Source: JBBROS01 sp965260935
GTDB taxonomy: Bacteria > Pseudomonadota > Alphaproteobacteria > Acetobacterales > Acetobacteraceae
Length of the DNA: 64,000 bases
Direction: 5' to 3'
NCBI GenBank assembly: GCA_965260935.1
Contig: OZ253374.1
Location: 3,472,001-3,536,000, forward strand
The notes below the pieces were generated by a model. It searched no databases. It saw only the letters and a program-made list of their open reading frames with translations, and had not been told where the DNA came from. How positions within the stretch are numbered: position 1 is the stretch's first letter; every line of letters starts with the position of its first letter. A program made the translations under genes and the position numbers. Below, piece after piece: positions 52,220 through 61,079 of this stretch.

Positions 52220-54703
52220 ATGGACACGCCAGCGCCAGCCGCCCTCCCCTCCGCCGACGCCATCCAGACCGCCGAGCTCCGCGCCCGCATCGTCGCCAAG
52301 CTCACCTACCAGGTCGGCAAGTCCGCCATCGCCGCCAGCAAGCGCGACTGGTTCGTCGCCACCGCGCTCGCCATCCGCGACGACGTCGTCGACCGCTGGT
52401 TCGCCACTACCCGCCGCGCCTACGAGAGCGGCGCCAAGCGCGTTTATTATCTCTCGCTCGAATTCCTCATCGGCCGCCTCCTGTTCGACGCCATCGGCAA
52501 TCTCGGCCTCACCGACTCCGTCCGCGACGCCCTGGCCCAGGAAGGTATCGACCTCGACGACCTTCGTGAGGAGGAACCCGACGCCGCCCTCGGCAACGGC
52601 GGCCTGGGCCGCCTCGCCGCCTGCTTCATGGAAAGCATGGCCACCTTGGGCGTAGCCGCCTACGGCTACGGCATCCGTTACGAGCACGGTCTGTTCCGCC
52701 AAGTCATCGACCACGGCCTCCAGCAGGAACTCCCCGAAGACTGGCTGCAATTCGGCAATCCATGGGAATTCGAGCGCCCCGAAGTCGCCTACCCCATCGG
52801 CTTCGGTGGCTCCGTCGCCGTCCAGCAGGAAGCCAACGGCCGCACCTCTTACACTTGGCAACCCGCCGAGGTCATCGCCGCCATCGCCTACGACACCCCT
52901 ATCATCGGCGGCCCGGCCTCCGACGACGCCTCCCGCAGCCACGCCAACACGCTGCGCCTCTGGTCCGCCCGCGCCGAAACGCCCCTCCACCTCGAAGCCT
53001 TCAACCGCGGCGACCACGTTGGTGCCCTGCAAGACCGGGTCCGCACCGAATCCATTTCCCGCGTCCTTTACCCCGGCGACGAGACCGACGCCGGCCAGGA
53101 ACTCCGACTCCGCCAGGAATTCTTCTTCGCCTCCGCCTCCCTGCAAGACCTCCTGCGCCGTCACCTCGACCAGTTCGGCACCCTCAACAACCTCGCCGAC
53201 AAGGTCGCCATCCAGCTCAACGACACCCATCCCGCCATCGCCGTCATCGAGTTGATGCGCCTCCTGATGGACGAGCACGGCCTGCCCTGGGACGACGCCT
53301 GGCGCATCACCAACGGCGCCGTCGCCTACACCAATCACACCTTGCTGCCTGAGGCGCTGGAAACCTGGCCCGTTCAGCTCATGGAACGCCTGCTCCCCCG
53401 CCACATGCAGATCATCTACCTGCTCAACGGCCGCCATCTCGAGCACGTCCGCAAAACGCCGCAGGCCGACGACCGTCTCCTCGCCGCCACCTCCCTTATC
53501 GACGAGAGCCATGGCCGTCGCGTCCGCATGGGCCACCTCGCCTTCCTCGGCAGCCATGCCATCAACGGCGTCTCCGCCCTGCACACCAACCTGATACGCC
53601 AGTCCATCTTCCATGACATGGACGGCATCTATCCCGGCCGCATCGAGAATAAGACCAACGGCATCACCGTCCGCCGCTGGCTCTATCGTGCCAACCCGGC
53701 CCTCACCCGCCTTATCACCGATACCATCGGCCGCCGCGTCCTCTACGACATCGATGCCTTGTCCGACCTCAAGCCCTACGCCGACGACAAGGCCTTCCAA
53801 TCCGCCTTCGCCGCCCAACGCCGCCGGGCCAAGGAAACCCTCGCCCGCACCGTGCAGGACGCCACCGGCGCCCGCATCGATCCGTCGGCGCTGTTCGACG
53901 TCCACATCAAGCGCATGCACGAATACAAGCGCCAGCTTCTCAACATCCTCCAGGCCGTCGCCCAATACGACGCCATTCGCGCCCAACCCACCCGCAACTG
54001 GGTCCCCCGCGTCAAATTGCTCGCTGGCAAGGCGGCGCCGGGCTATCACAAGGCCAAGCTCATCATCCGCCTTGCCCACGATGTCGGTCAGGTGATCAAT
54101 AACGACCCGGCCGTTGCCGACCGCCTCAAGCTCGTCTTCATGCCAAACTACAACGTGAGCCTGGCTGAGCGCATGATCCCAGCCGCCGACCTGTCCGAAC
54201 AGATCTCCACCGCCGGCATGGAAGCCTCCGGCACCGGCAACATGAAACTGGCCCTCAACGGCGCGCTCACCATCGGCACCCTGGATGGCGCCAACGTGGA
54301 AATCTCCGAGCGCGTCGGACCCGCCAATATCTTCATCTTCGGCCTTACCGCCGACGCCGTCGCCCGCCGCGCCAAGCGTGGTCTCAACGCGCACCAAGCC
54401 GTAAGCGACAGCCACTCTCTCCAACAGGCTCTGGAAGCTATCCGCTCCGGCGTTTTCTCCCCCAGTCAGCCCGACCGCTACCGGGCCTTGGTGGACAACC
54501 TGATTGAGAACGACCCCTTCATGGTCGCCAATGACTTCGACAGCTACGTCGCCGCCCAAAGTGCCGTCGACCGTCTCTGGCACGACAAGGCCGATTGGTG
54601 GCGCGCCAGCATCATCAATACAGCAAGCGTCGCCTGGTTCTCATCCGACCGCACCATCCGCGAATACGCCGGCCACATCTGGCACGCACCATTGGCAACC
54701 TGA
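52220..54703 (+). CDS. glgP: Glycogen/alpha-glucan phosphorylase
   Basis: Phosphorylase releases glucose-1-phosphate from glycogen. The 827-aa protein has the GT35 signature LALNGALTIGTLDGANVEI and EASGTGNMKLALNG with the PLP-binding Lys (near residue 676). RVYYLSLEFLIGRLL, RLAACFMESMATLGVAAYGYGIRYEHG and HDVGQVINNDPAVADRLKLVFMPNYNVSLAE are conserved blocks. Length is standard. I use the ATG at 52220, since the upstream extension lies inside the preceding gene. It is located well away from glgX. Confidence 0.97.
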   Translation: MDTPAPAALPSADAIQTAELRARIVAKLTYQVGKSAIAASKRDWFVATALAIRDDVVDRWFATTRRAYESGAKRVYYLSLEFLIGRLLFDAIGNLGLTDSVRDALAQEGIDLDDLREEEPDAALGNGGLGRLAACFMESMATLGVAAYGYGIRYEHGLFRQVIDHGLQQELPEDWLQFGNPWEFERPEVAYPIGFGGSVAVQQEANGRTSYTWQPAEVIAAIAYDTPIIGGPASDDASRSHANTLRLWSARAETPLHLEAFNRGDHVGALQDRVRTESISRVLYPGDETDAGQELRLRQEFFFASASLQDLLRRHLDQFGTLNNLADKVAIQLNDTHPAIAVIELMRLLMDEHGLPWDDAWRITNGAVAYTNHTLLPEALETWPVQLMERLLPRHMQIIYLLNGRHLEHVRKTPQADDRLLAATSLIDESHGRRVRMGHLAFLGSHAINGVSALHTNLIRQSIFHDMDGIYPGRIENKTNGITVRRWLYRANPALTRLITDTIGRRVLYDIDALSDLKPYADDKAFQSAFAAQRRRAKETLARTVQDATGARIDPSALFDVHIKRMHEYKRQLLNILQAVAQYDAIRAQPTRNWVPRVKLLAGKAAPGYHKAKLIIRLAHDVGQVINNDPAVADRLKLVFMPNYNVSLAERMIPAADLSEQISTAGMEASGTGNMKLALNGALTIGTLDGANVEISERVGPANIFIFGLTADAVARRAKRGLNAHQAVSDSHSLQQALEAIRSGVFSPSQPDRYRALVDNLIENDPFMVANDFDSYVAAQSAVDRLWHDKADWWRASIINTASVAWFSSDRTIREYAGHIWHAPLAT

Positions 54704-54890
54704 TGCAAACGCGTGTTCACGAAAGATTTTCGCGGAATCCATCTGGAACTTCAGGACCAAAGCGACATAATATGAAGCGTCTCCGGGCCACATCCCCCCC
54801 GATCGGCTCGGATTGACGCGCGCGGCGCGGCCTGATGGCGTTCCCCCAAACGTCTCGGCCGCGCCGACACGCATTTCGCGGGCATAATAC

Positions 54891-55658
54891 ATGAAAATCG
54901 GCATCATCGGTATCGCAGGTCGAATGGGGCAACTCCTTGCCGAAGAAACGCGGTTCGCTAATTACACGCTTGTTGGCGGCACGCTCCGCTCCGATTCAGC
55001 CAAGCCTACTTTGCCAGCCACGCCGATTTTCCCCAACCTTTCCGCTCTAGCCGAGGCAAGCGACGCTGTCATTGACTTCACGATCGCGAGCGCTGTTGCA
55101 GCGCACGCCAAAACCCTGACCGAAACCGGAACGCCTTGGGTGCTCGGCACCTCAGGCCTCAATGCAAATCAGGAAACGATTGTCCAACAAGCCGCCTCTA
55201 GCCTTCCTGTCGTCTACGCTGCCAACTTCTCCCCTGGTATCAATCTGATCCTTGATCTTGCCGAACGCATGGCAGCGTCCCTCCCCGCCGGCGCCTACGA
55301 CGCCGAGATCGTTGAGATGCACCATCGCCAAAAGGTTGACGCCCCGTCAGGCACCGCCGTCGGCTTGGGCCGCGCTGTCGCCCTCGGCCGCGGCGTCAAC
55401 CTCACCGACGTCGCCGAAAGCGGCCGTGACGGACACGCCGGCCCCCGTGCTCCAGGCGCCATCGGCTTTGCCGCCATCCGCGGCGGTCAGGTCGTCGGCG
55501 AACATACCCTCCTTTTTGCTGGCGCGTCCGAGCACATCGCCCTGTCCCACCGCGTATTCGACCGCCGGATCTTCGCGACGGGCGCTGTCCGCGCGGCCGC
55601 TTGGTTGCGCGCTCGCCCCCCTGGCCTCTACTCCATGCGCGATGTAATGGCCGCCTAA
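54891..55658 (+). CDS. dapB: 4-hydroxy-tetrahydrodipicolinate reductase
   Basis: DapB reduces the dihydrodipicolinate precursor in lysine/DAP synthesis. The 255-aa protein has NAD(P)-binding IGIAGRMGQLLAEE, VIDFTIASAVAAHAK, GTSGLNANQ, and the substrate loop MHHRQKVDAPSGTAVGLGRAVA. The C-terminal RPPGLYSMRDVM is conserved. It is preceded by a 187-bp gap with no protein coding signal; metK follows after 161 bp. Confidence 0.97.
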   Translation: MKIGIIGIAGRMGQLLAEETRFANYTLVGGTLRSDSAKPTLPATPIFPNLSALAEASDAVIDFTIASAVAAHAKTLTETGTPWVLGTSGLNANQETIVQQAASSLPVVYAANFSPGINLILDLAERMAASLPAGAYDAEIVEMHHRQKVDAPSGTAVGLGRAVALGRGVNLTDVAESGRDGHAGPRAPGAIGFAAIRGGQVVGEHTLLFAGASEHIALSHRVFDRRIFATGAVRAAAWLRARPPGLYSMRDVMAA

Positions 55659-55662
55659 TTCC

Positions 55663-55688
55663 GAATCGATCCCAATTCGTATCGATTC
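55663..55688. promoter_or_regulatory. Inverted repeat downstream of dapB, upstream of metK
   Basis: GAATCGAT (55663-55670) and ATCGATTC (55681-55688) are perfect 8-bp arms separated by 10 bases, located just after the dapB stop and about 130 bases before metK. It could be a protein-binding operator or part of a terminator; no T-run is present. I did not recognise any known SAM riboswitch consensus between here and metK. Confidence 0.3.
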
Positions 55689-55819
55689 TATCTTGACCGT
55701 TCCAAACCTTTCCGCCAAACCCTGCCCGCCCCGGCATTCGGCCGGTGCGGCGGACCGATCGTGCGGCACAAGCTCGACCCCGCATTCCCACAATGCAACC
55801 GCGACAAGAGGAGAAATCC

Positions 55820-57010
55820 ATGCGCGATAAGGGCGAGTACCTTTTCACCTCCGAGTCGGTCTCCGAAGGCCACCCCGACAAAGTCGCTGACCGCATCAGC
55901 GATACCGTTCTCGACGCCTTCCTTGAGGCCGACCCGCAGAGCCGGGTTGGTTGCGAAACCTTGGTCACGACCAACCGCGTCGTCATCGCCGGCGAAGTCC
56001 GCGGCCCAGCCTCCGTCACGACCGACCTTCTGATCCACCGCGCCCGCGAAGCGATCAAGGACATCGGCTACGACCAATCCGGCTTCACTTGGAAGGAAGC
56101 CACCCAGATCGACTGCCTCCTGCACGCCCAAAGCATCGACATTGCCAAAGGCGTCGACGCCGCCGGCAACAAGGACGAAGGCGCCGGCGACCAGGGCATC
56201 ATGTTCGGCTACGCCTGCAACGAGACCCCCGCCCTCATGCCCGCCCCGCTCTACTACGCCCACAAGCTCCTCCGCGACATCAGCGAACGACGCAAGGCCA
56301 GCCACAAATCCGTGGAAGGCCTTCTCCCGGACGCCAAAAGCCAGATCACGGTCAAGTACATCGACGGCAAGCCGGCAAGCGCGGACGCGATCGTCCTCTC
56401 CACCCAGCACGAACCCGGCTTCGCCGACACCCAGATCGACGCCATCGTCCGCCCGCTCATCGAAGGCGTTTTGCCCCCCGGCTGGATCACTCCGGAAACC
56501 AAGTTTCACATCAATCCTACCGGCATCTTCGAGATCGGCGGCCCCGACGGCGACGCGGGGCTGACCGGCCGCAAGATCATCGTCGACACCTACGGAGGCG
56601 CAGCCCCCCATGGCGGCGGCGCATTCAGCGGCAAGGACCCCACCAAGGTCGACCGCAGCGCCGCCTACGCCTGCCGTTACTTGGCAAAAAATGTCGTCGC
56701 CGCCGGGCTCGCCGACCGCTGCACCATCCAGATCAGCTACGCAATCGGCGTCTCCCATCCCCTTTCGGTCTACGTCGACCTCCAGGGAACCGGCAAAGAC
56801 ATCGACGAAGCCAAGCTCGAGCGCGTCTTGCAGGATCTCATGAACCTAAGCCCCCGCGGCATCCGCGAGCACCTGCGCATGAACCGCCCCATCTACGTCC
56901 CTACCGCCGCCTACGGCCACTTCGGCCGCGACCCGGACGAAACCCGCGACACCTTCACTTGGGAACGCATGGACCTCGTTCCCGCCCTCCAAAGCGCGTT
57001 CAACCGCTGA
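55820..57010 (+). CDS. metK: S-adenosylmethionine synthetase
   Basis: MetK makes AdoMet from methionine and ATP. The 396-aa protein starts MRDKGEYLFTSESVSEGHPDKVADRIS, with the first ATP/metal loop. It has GNKDEGAGDQGIMFGYACNET, GGAAPHGGGAFSGKDPTKVDRSAAY (the GGGAFSGKD signature) and DPDETRDTFTWERMDLVP. AGGAG is 7 bases before the ATG at 55820. An in-frame extension to 55745 is rejected because the family begins at MRDKGEY. Confidence 0.98.
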   Translation: MRDKGEYLFTSESVSEGHPDKVADRISDTVLDAFLEADPQSRVGCETLVTTNRVVIAGEVRGPASVTTDLLIHRAREAIKDIGYDQSGFTWKEATQIDCLLHAQSIDIAKGVDAAGNKDEGAGDQGIMFGYACNETPALMPAPLYYAHKLLRDISERRKASHKSVEGLLPDAKSQITVKYIDGKPASADAIVLSTQHEPGFADTQIDAIVRPLIEGVLPPGWITPETKFHINPTGIFEIGGPDGDAGLTGRKIIVDTYGGAAPHGGGAFSGKDPTKVDRSAAYACRYLAKNVVAAGLADRCTIQISYAIGVSHPLSVYVDLQGTGKDIDEAKLERVLQDLMNLSPRGIREHLRMNRPIYVPTAAYGHFGRDPDETRDTFTWERMDLVPALQSAFNR

Positions 57011-57714
57011 CAGCGACCGTTAAACCGCCCGCGGAACGCCTTTACGGCCGCCTCCGCGGGCACGCCTTGCGTCCCCGCCAGCAGCAGCTTCTCGACCAAA
57101 CCCTCCCCCGCCTCCGCTTTAACCCCGCCCAGGCAGCCACGCCGGCGGTCGCCTTCGCGAGCCCCGTCGCCCGCCTTGCCCTGGAAGTCGGCTTCGGCGG
57201 CGGAGAGCACTCGGCCTCCCTCGTCGCCGCTGACCCAGCTCTGGGCCTGATCGCCTGCGAAGTCTTCAGCAACGGCCTCTGCTCCCTTCTCTCCCGCCTC
57301 GTCCCCCCCGAAGCCAACCCGGCGACAGCTTCCCTCCCCGGCAATCTCCGTCTCTGGGACGACGACGCCCGCCTTCTCATCCGCGCCCTCCCCGATGCCT
57401 GCTTGAACCTCCTTGTCCTGATGTTCCCCGATCCTTGGCCCAAGCCCCGCCATGCCAAGCGCCGCTTCGTCCACCCCGCCCAGATCCCCATGGTCGCCCG
57501 CCTGCTCAGACCTGGCGGCGAATGGCGCATCGCCACTGACGACCCCTCTTATCAGGACTGGGTCAACCAGGTCATGGTCGGGCAAACCTTCTTTGCCCCA
57601 GCTATCCCGCAGCAAACCCGTCCCGAAACCTGGCCTCCCACTCGCTACGAAGTCAAAGCCCTTCGCGCCGGGCGCACGCCGCTGTATTGGTTGTTCATCC
57701 GTAACGCTATATGA
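57007..57714 (+). CDS. trmB: tRNA (guanine-N7)-methyltransferase, non-canonical start
   Basis: TrmB methylates G46 of tRNA using AdoMet from the adjacent metK. It shows RLYGRLRGHALRPRQQQLLDQ, VGFGGGEHSASL (AdoMet site), LMFPDPWPKPRHAKRRFV and MVARLLRPGGEWRIATDD. No ATG or GTG exists before the conserved N-terminus. I place the start at CTG 57007, overlapping the metK stop as CTGA; the alternatives are TTG 56959, which overlaps metK by 52 bp, or TTG 57067, which would delete the conserved RLYGR block. The identity is firm; the start is not. Confidence 0.85.
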   Translation: MTATVKPPAERLYGRLRGHALRPRQQQLLDQTLPRLRFNPAQAATPAVAFASPVARLALEVGFGGGEHSASLVAADPALGLIACEVFSNGLCSLLSRLVPPEANPATASLPGNLRLWDDDARLLIRALPDACLNLLVLMFPDPWPKPRHAKRRFVHPAQIPMVARLLRPGGEWRIATDDPSYQDWVNQVMVGQTFFAPAIPQQTRPETWPPTRYEVKALRAGRTPLYWLFIRNAI

Positions 57715-58883
57715 ACAGGCGCTGCGGCGCGGGAACAGCCATGACGCAAGACGCAGCCAAGTCCGGAGCCGAAAGCCGCGCCCTGACCGGCCTGCGCGGA
57801 CTCGCAGCCGCCTTGATTGTCGCCCACCACGTCTATCTCCACACGGGCCTCGCCCCCTTTCTCGAACCGCTCCAGCCGGCCCTCAGGCACGGCTACCTCG
57901 CCGTAGACCTCTTTTTCGTCCTTAGCGGCTTCGTTCTCTCCATGACCTACGGCCAGTGGTTCGACATCTCCCGCTCCGGCGCCCTGCCCGGCTATCTCCG
58001 CTTCATCTTCCGCCGCATCGCCCGGCTCTGGCCCCTTCACGTCGTCATCCTGCTCGCCCTACTCATGTTCAAGGTCGACGTCTACGAGCACCAGCCCAGC
58101 CTACGCTCCGTGCTCATGAACGCTGCCATGGTCCAGGCCTGGGGTTTCAGCTCCGGCATCAACCCGCCGTCCTGGTCGATCAGTACCGAGTTCCTTGCCG
58201 CATTCCTTTTTCCCATTCTCGCCCTCCTTGCCCTTCGCGGTCGCGTCACCCCTTTTCTCTGCGCTGCCGCCGTCGTCGCCGCCCTCCTCTTCTGCGCCAC
58301 TCATGGCCCTTCGATCGGCGATGCCAGGCGCGGCGCACTCGACCTGTTCTGGAACTATAGCTTCCTTCCCGCCACCCGCTGCCTTGCTGGCTTCACCCTC
58401 GGCATGCTTGCCTGGCGCGCTGGCCAGATCCCGGTTCTCCGATCCGTTGCCGCCCATCCCTTCATCGGCCCGCTCGCCCTTCTCGCTGCCGCCGCACTTC
58501 TCGTCGCTGGCGCCCCCGATCTGCTGATCTACCCGCTGTTCCCCCTCATCGTCCTCGGCCTGCACTATGGCCGCAGCCCGGCCCACCGTCTCCTATCGGT
58601 CCCCCCGGTCCACACGGTCGGCGCGCTCTCCTACGCCATCTACCTGATCCACTATGAACTGCTGATGAAATCGCCCCTCGCCTGGGCTCCGATGCCCATC
58701 GTCCTCACCACCTACGCCCTCGCCACCCTGCTGCTTGCCGCCCTCGCCCACGTCGTCGTCGAGAAGCCCGGCCGCCAAGTCTTCCGCCATCTCGGCGAAA
58801 CCCTGATAGCGGCAGCGATTCGTGCCCGTTCGCAAATCAGCACGACCCGCTTGCAATCCACCTTGCACGACCGCGCGCCTTAG
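57711..58883 (+). CDS. Acyltransferase family 3 (OafA/YrhL-type) membrane protein
   Basis: A 390-aa protein of the acyltransferase-3 family that O-acylates extracytoplasmic glycans. About ten TM helices are predicted. It has ALTGLRGLAAALIVAHHVYLH with the catalytic His, a GYLAVDLFFVLSGFVLS helix, RRIARLWPLHVVILL and PSWSISTEFLAAFLFP. Its ATG overlaps the trmB stop (ATGA). It is the last gene before the rimP leader. Substrate is probably a surface polysaccharide; this is inferred. Confidence 0.88.
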   Translation: MNRRCGAGTAMTQDAAKSGAESRALTGLRGLAAALIVAHHVYLHTGLAPFLEPLQPALRHGYLAVDLFFVLSGFVLSMTYGQWFDISRSGALPGYLRFIFRRIARLWPLHVVILLALLMFKVDVYEHQPSLRSVLMNAAMVQAWGFSSGINPPSWSISTEFLAAFLFPILALLALRGRVTPFLCAAAVVAALLFCATHGPSIGDARRGALDLFWNYSFLPATRCLAGFTLGMLAWRAGQIPVLRSVAAHPFIGPLALLAAAALLVAGAPDLLIYPLFPLIVLGLHYGRSPAHRLLSVPPVHTVGALSYAIYLIHYELLMKSPLAWAPMPIVLTTYALATLLLAALAHVVVEKPGRQVFRHLGETLIAAAIRARSQISTTRLQSTLHDRAP

Positions 58884-58905
58884 CTTACTTACACGTCATT
58901 CATTG

Positions 58906-58950
58906 ATCTCCGGACCGCGACGGAGGTGGCCTTCACGGGCCGCCTTTTTT
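58906..58950 (+). terminator. Intrinsic terminator/attenuator in front of rimP-nusA-infB
   Basis: GGTGGCC (58925-58931), loop TTCACG, and GGCCGCC (58938-58944) form a stem followed by six T (58945-58950). Just upstream, ATCTCCG (58906-58912) can pair with CGGAGGT (58921-58927), which shares GGT with the terminator stem, so the two hairpins compete. The T-run ends 16 bases before the rimP ATG, leaving no room for a promoter after it. The terminator closes the acyltransferase transcript, and rimP transcription must read through or be attenuated. Confidence 0.6.
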
Positions 58951-58966
58951 GCTTTGGAACGACAGG

Positions 58967-59524
58967 ATGCCCCGTCCAGGGACCGCCAAGAACGAAACCG
59001 ACGCCCCCGTTGCCGAGCCGTCTCACCCCGGCCTGGAGTCGCGCATCGCCGCCGCCATCACGCCTACCATAGAAGATCTCGGCTACGATCTCGTCCGCGT
59101 CCTCGTCCTCGGCCGCGAGCGCCCTACGGTGCAAATCATGGCCGACCGGGCCGATGGCCAGCAAATCGCTGTCAGTGATTGCGAGCGCATCACCCATGCC
59201 GTCGGCGCAGTTCTTGACGTGCACGACCCTCTCCCCGGCGCCTGGACCCTCGAAGTCAGCAGCGCCGGCATCGACCGCCCCCTCACCCGTCCCAAGGATT
59301 GGGCCCGCTTCGCCGGCCACCTCGCCCGCGTCGAGATGCAAGCCCCCGTTGAAGGCCGCCGCCGCTTCACCGGCACCGTCCTTGGCGGCGATGACGCTAC
59401 GGCCCGGCTCCGCTTGGAAGACGCAACCGATGTCGTTCTTCCGCTCGCCGACATCCGCCGCGCCAAGCTGGTCCTGACCGACGCGCTTATTGAAGCAACC
59501 GCAACCCCAACCGCCCCGAACTAG
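58967..59524 (+). CDS. rimP: Ribosome maturation factor RimP
   Basis: RimP assists 30S maturation. The 185-aa protein shows LESRIAAAITPTIEDLGYDLVRV, CERITHAVGAVLDVHDPLPGAWTLEVSSAGIDRPLTRPKDWARF, the canonical RimP signature, and a C-terminal SH3-like domain (GTVLGGDDATARLRLEDATDVVLPLADIRRAKLV). The ATG at 58967 is used, since a TTG 18 bases upstream lies in the terminator T-run. It leads nusA by 10 bp. Confidence 0.95.
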   Translation: MPRPGTAKNETDAPVAEPSHPGLESRIAAAITPTIEDLGYDLVRVLVLGRERPTVQIMADRADGQQIAVSDCERITHAVGAVLDVHDPLPGAWTLEVSSAGIDRPLTRPKDWARFAGHLARVEMQAPVEGRRRFTGTVLGGDDATARLRLEDATDVVLPLADIRRAKLVLTDALIEATATPTAPN

Positions 59525-59534
59525 GAGCCCAGTC

Positions 59535-61079
59535 ATGGACACCTCCGTCTCCCGCCCCGAACTTCTGCTCGTGGCTGATGCCGTCGCCCGCGAGAAAGCC
59601 ATCGAGCGCGACGAAGTTCTGGAAGCGATGGAGCAGGCCATCCAAAAGGCCGGCCGCGCCAAATACGGCCATGAAAAGGACATCCGCGCCACCATCGACA
59701 AGAAAACCGGCGACGTCCGCCTTACCCGCTGGACCGAGGCCGTTGAAACCGTCGAGAACGACGAGACCCAGATTCCCATCCACATCGCCCGCAAGTTCCA
59801 GCCCGATATCCAATTGGGCCAGCACATCGTCGACCCGCTTCCCCCGATCGACTTCGGCCGCATCGCCGCGCAAACGGCCAAGCAGGTTATCGTCCAGCGC
59901 GTGCGCGAATATGAGCGCAAAAAGCAATATGACGAGTTCAAGGACCGCGTCGGCGAGATCGTCAACGGCGTCGTCAAGCGCACCGAATACGGCAACCTCA
60001 TGGTCGAGCTCGGCCGCGCCGAGGCCCTGCTCCGCCGCGACGAGCTGATCCCCCGCGAAAGTTTCCGCAACGGTGATCGCGTCCGCGCCTACATCTACGA
60101 CGTCCGCGAGGAACCCCGCGGCCCGCAGCTCTTCCTGAGCCGCACCCACCCCGCCTTCCTCGCCAAGCTGTTCGCCCAGGAAGTCCCCGAAATCTACGAC
60201 GGCATCATCGAGATCAAAGCCGTTTCCCGCGACCCTGGCAGCCGCGCCAAGATGGCCGTCATCAGCCGCGACCAAAGCATCGACCCCGTCGGCGCTTGCG
60301 TCGGCATGAGAGGCAGCCGGGTCCAGGCCGTCGTCCAGGAACTCCAGGGCGAGAAGATCGACATCATTCCCTGGTCCTCCCAGCATGCCACCTTCGTCGT
60401 CAACGCCCTCGCCCCCGCCGAAGTGACAAAGGTCGTGATGGACGAGGAAGCCGGCCGTGTCGAAGTCGTCGTTCCCGACGAACAGCTCAGCCTCGCCATC
60501 GGCCGCCGCGGCCAGAACGTCCGCCTCGCCAGCCAGCTCACCCGCTGGGATATCGACATCCTCACCGAAGCCGAGGAAAGCGAGCGCCGGCAGGAGGAAT
60601 ACCGCCGCCGCACCGGCTTGTTCGTCGAGGCGCTTGACGTGGACGACGTCATCGCCGGCCTGCTCGTTACCGAAGGCTTCAACAGCATCGAGGAGCTGGC
60701 CTACACCGCCCCGGAGGAGCTGGCCGACATTGAAGGCTTCGACGAAAGTATCGCCGATGAGCTGATTCGCCGCGGCCAGATGTTCCTCGAACGCCGCAAT
60801 CTTGAGCTGACCGAAAAGCGCAACGAGCTCGGCGTTACTGACGAGGTGGCCGCCATGGAGGTGCTGACCCCCTCCATGCTCGTCGCCCTCGGCGAGAAAG
60901 GCGTGAAGTCGCTTGACGACCTCGCCGACCTCGCTTCCGACGAGCTGGTCGAGATCGTCGGGGCCGAGGCGATGGACGAGGACACCGCCAACGAGGTCAT
61001 CATGGCCGCCCGCGCTCATTGGTTCGCGGACGAGGTCGGCACCGCACCGGAGGGCGAACCCGCAGGTGAGCACGCTTGA
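59535..61079 (+). CDS. nusA: Transcription termination/antitermination protein NusA
   Basis: NusA binds RNA polymerase and RNA. The 514-aa protein has the N-terminal domain (LLVADAVAREKAIERDEVLEAMEQAI), an S1 domain (about 135-200; GEIVNGVVKRTEYGNLMVELGRAEALLRRDE), KH domains (DPVGACVGMRGSRVQAVVQELQGEKIDIIPW and LAIGRRGQNVRLASQLTRWDIDILTE) and C-terminal acidic helix-hairpin-helix repeats (about 365-500). AGGAG precedes the ATG at 59535. It is likely subject to autoregulation through the upstream leader. Confidence 0.98.
   Translation: MDTSVSRPELLLVADAVAREKAIERDEVLEAMEQAIQKAGRAKYGHEKDIRATIDKKTGDVRLTRWTEAVETVENDETQIPIHIARKFQPDIQLGQHIVDPLPPIDFGRIAAQTAKQVIVQRVREYERKKQYDEFKDRVGEIVNGVVKRTEYGNLMVELGRAEALLRRDELIPRESFRNGDRVRAYIYDVREEPRGPQLFLSRTHPAFLAKLFAQEVPEIYDGIIEIKAVSRDPGSRAKMAVISRDQSIDPVGACVGMRGSRVQAVVQELQGEKIDIIPWSSQHATFVVNALAPAEVTKVVMDEEAGRVEVVVPDEQLSLAIGRRGQNVRLASQLTRWDIDILTEAEESERRQEEYRRRTGLFVEALDVDDVIAGLLVTEGFNSIEELAYTAPEELADIEGFDESIADELIRRGQMFLERRNLELTEKRNELGVTDEVAAMEVLTPSMLVALGEKGVKSLDDLADLASDELVEIVGAEAMDEDTANEVIMAARAHWFADEVGTAPEGEPAGEHA

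Noticed and set aside
52199..54583. 794-codon open frame opposite glgP
   Set aside because: Shadow frame with the same low-complexity Gly/Val/Asp composition; the plus strand is unambiguous glycogen phosphorylase.
55659..55819. SAM riboswitch upstream of metK
   Set aside because: I looked for SAM-II and SAM/SAH-type consensus elements and could not match either; only a short inverted repeat near dapB is reported.
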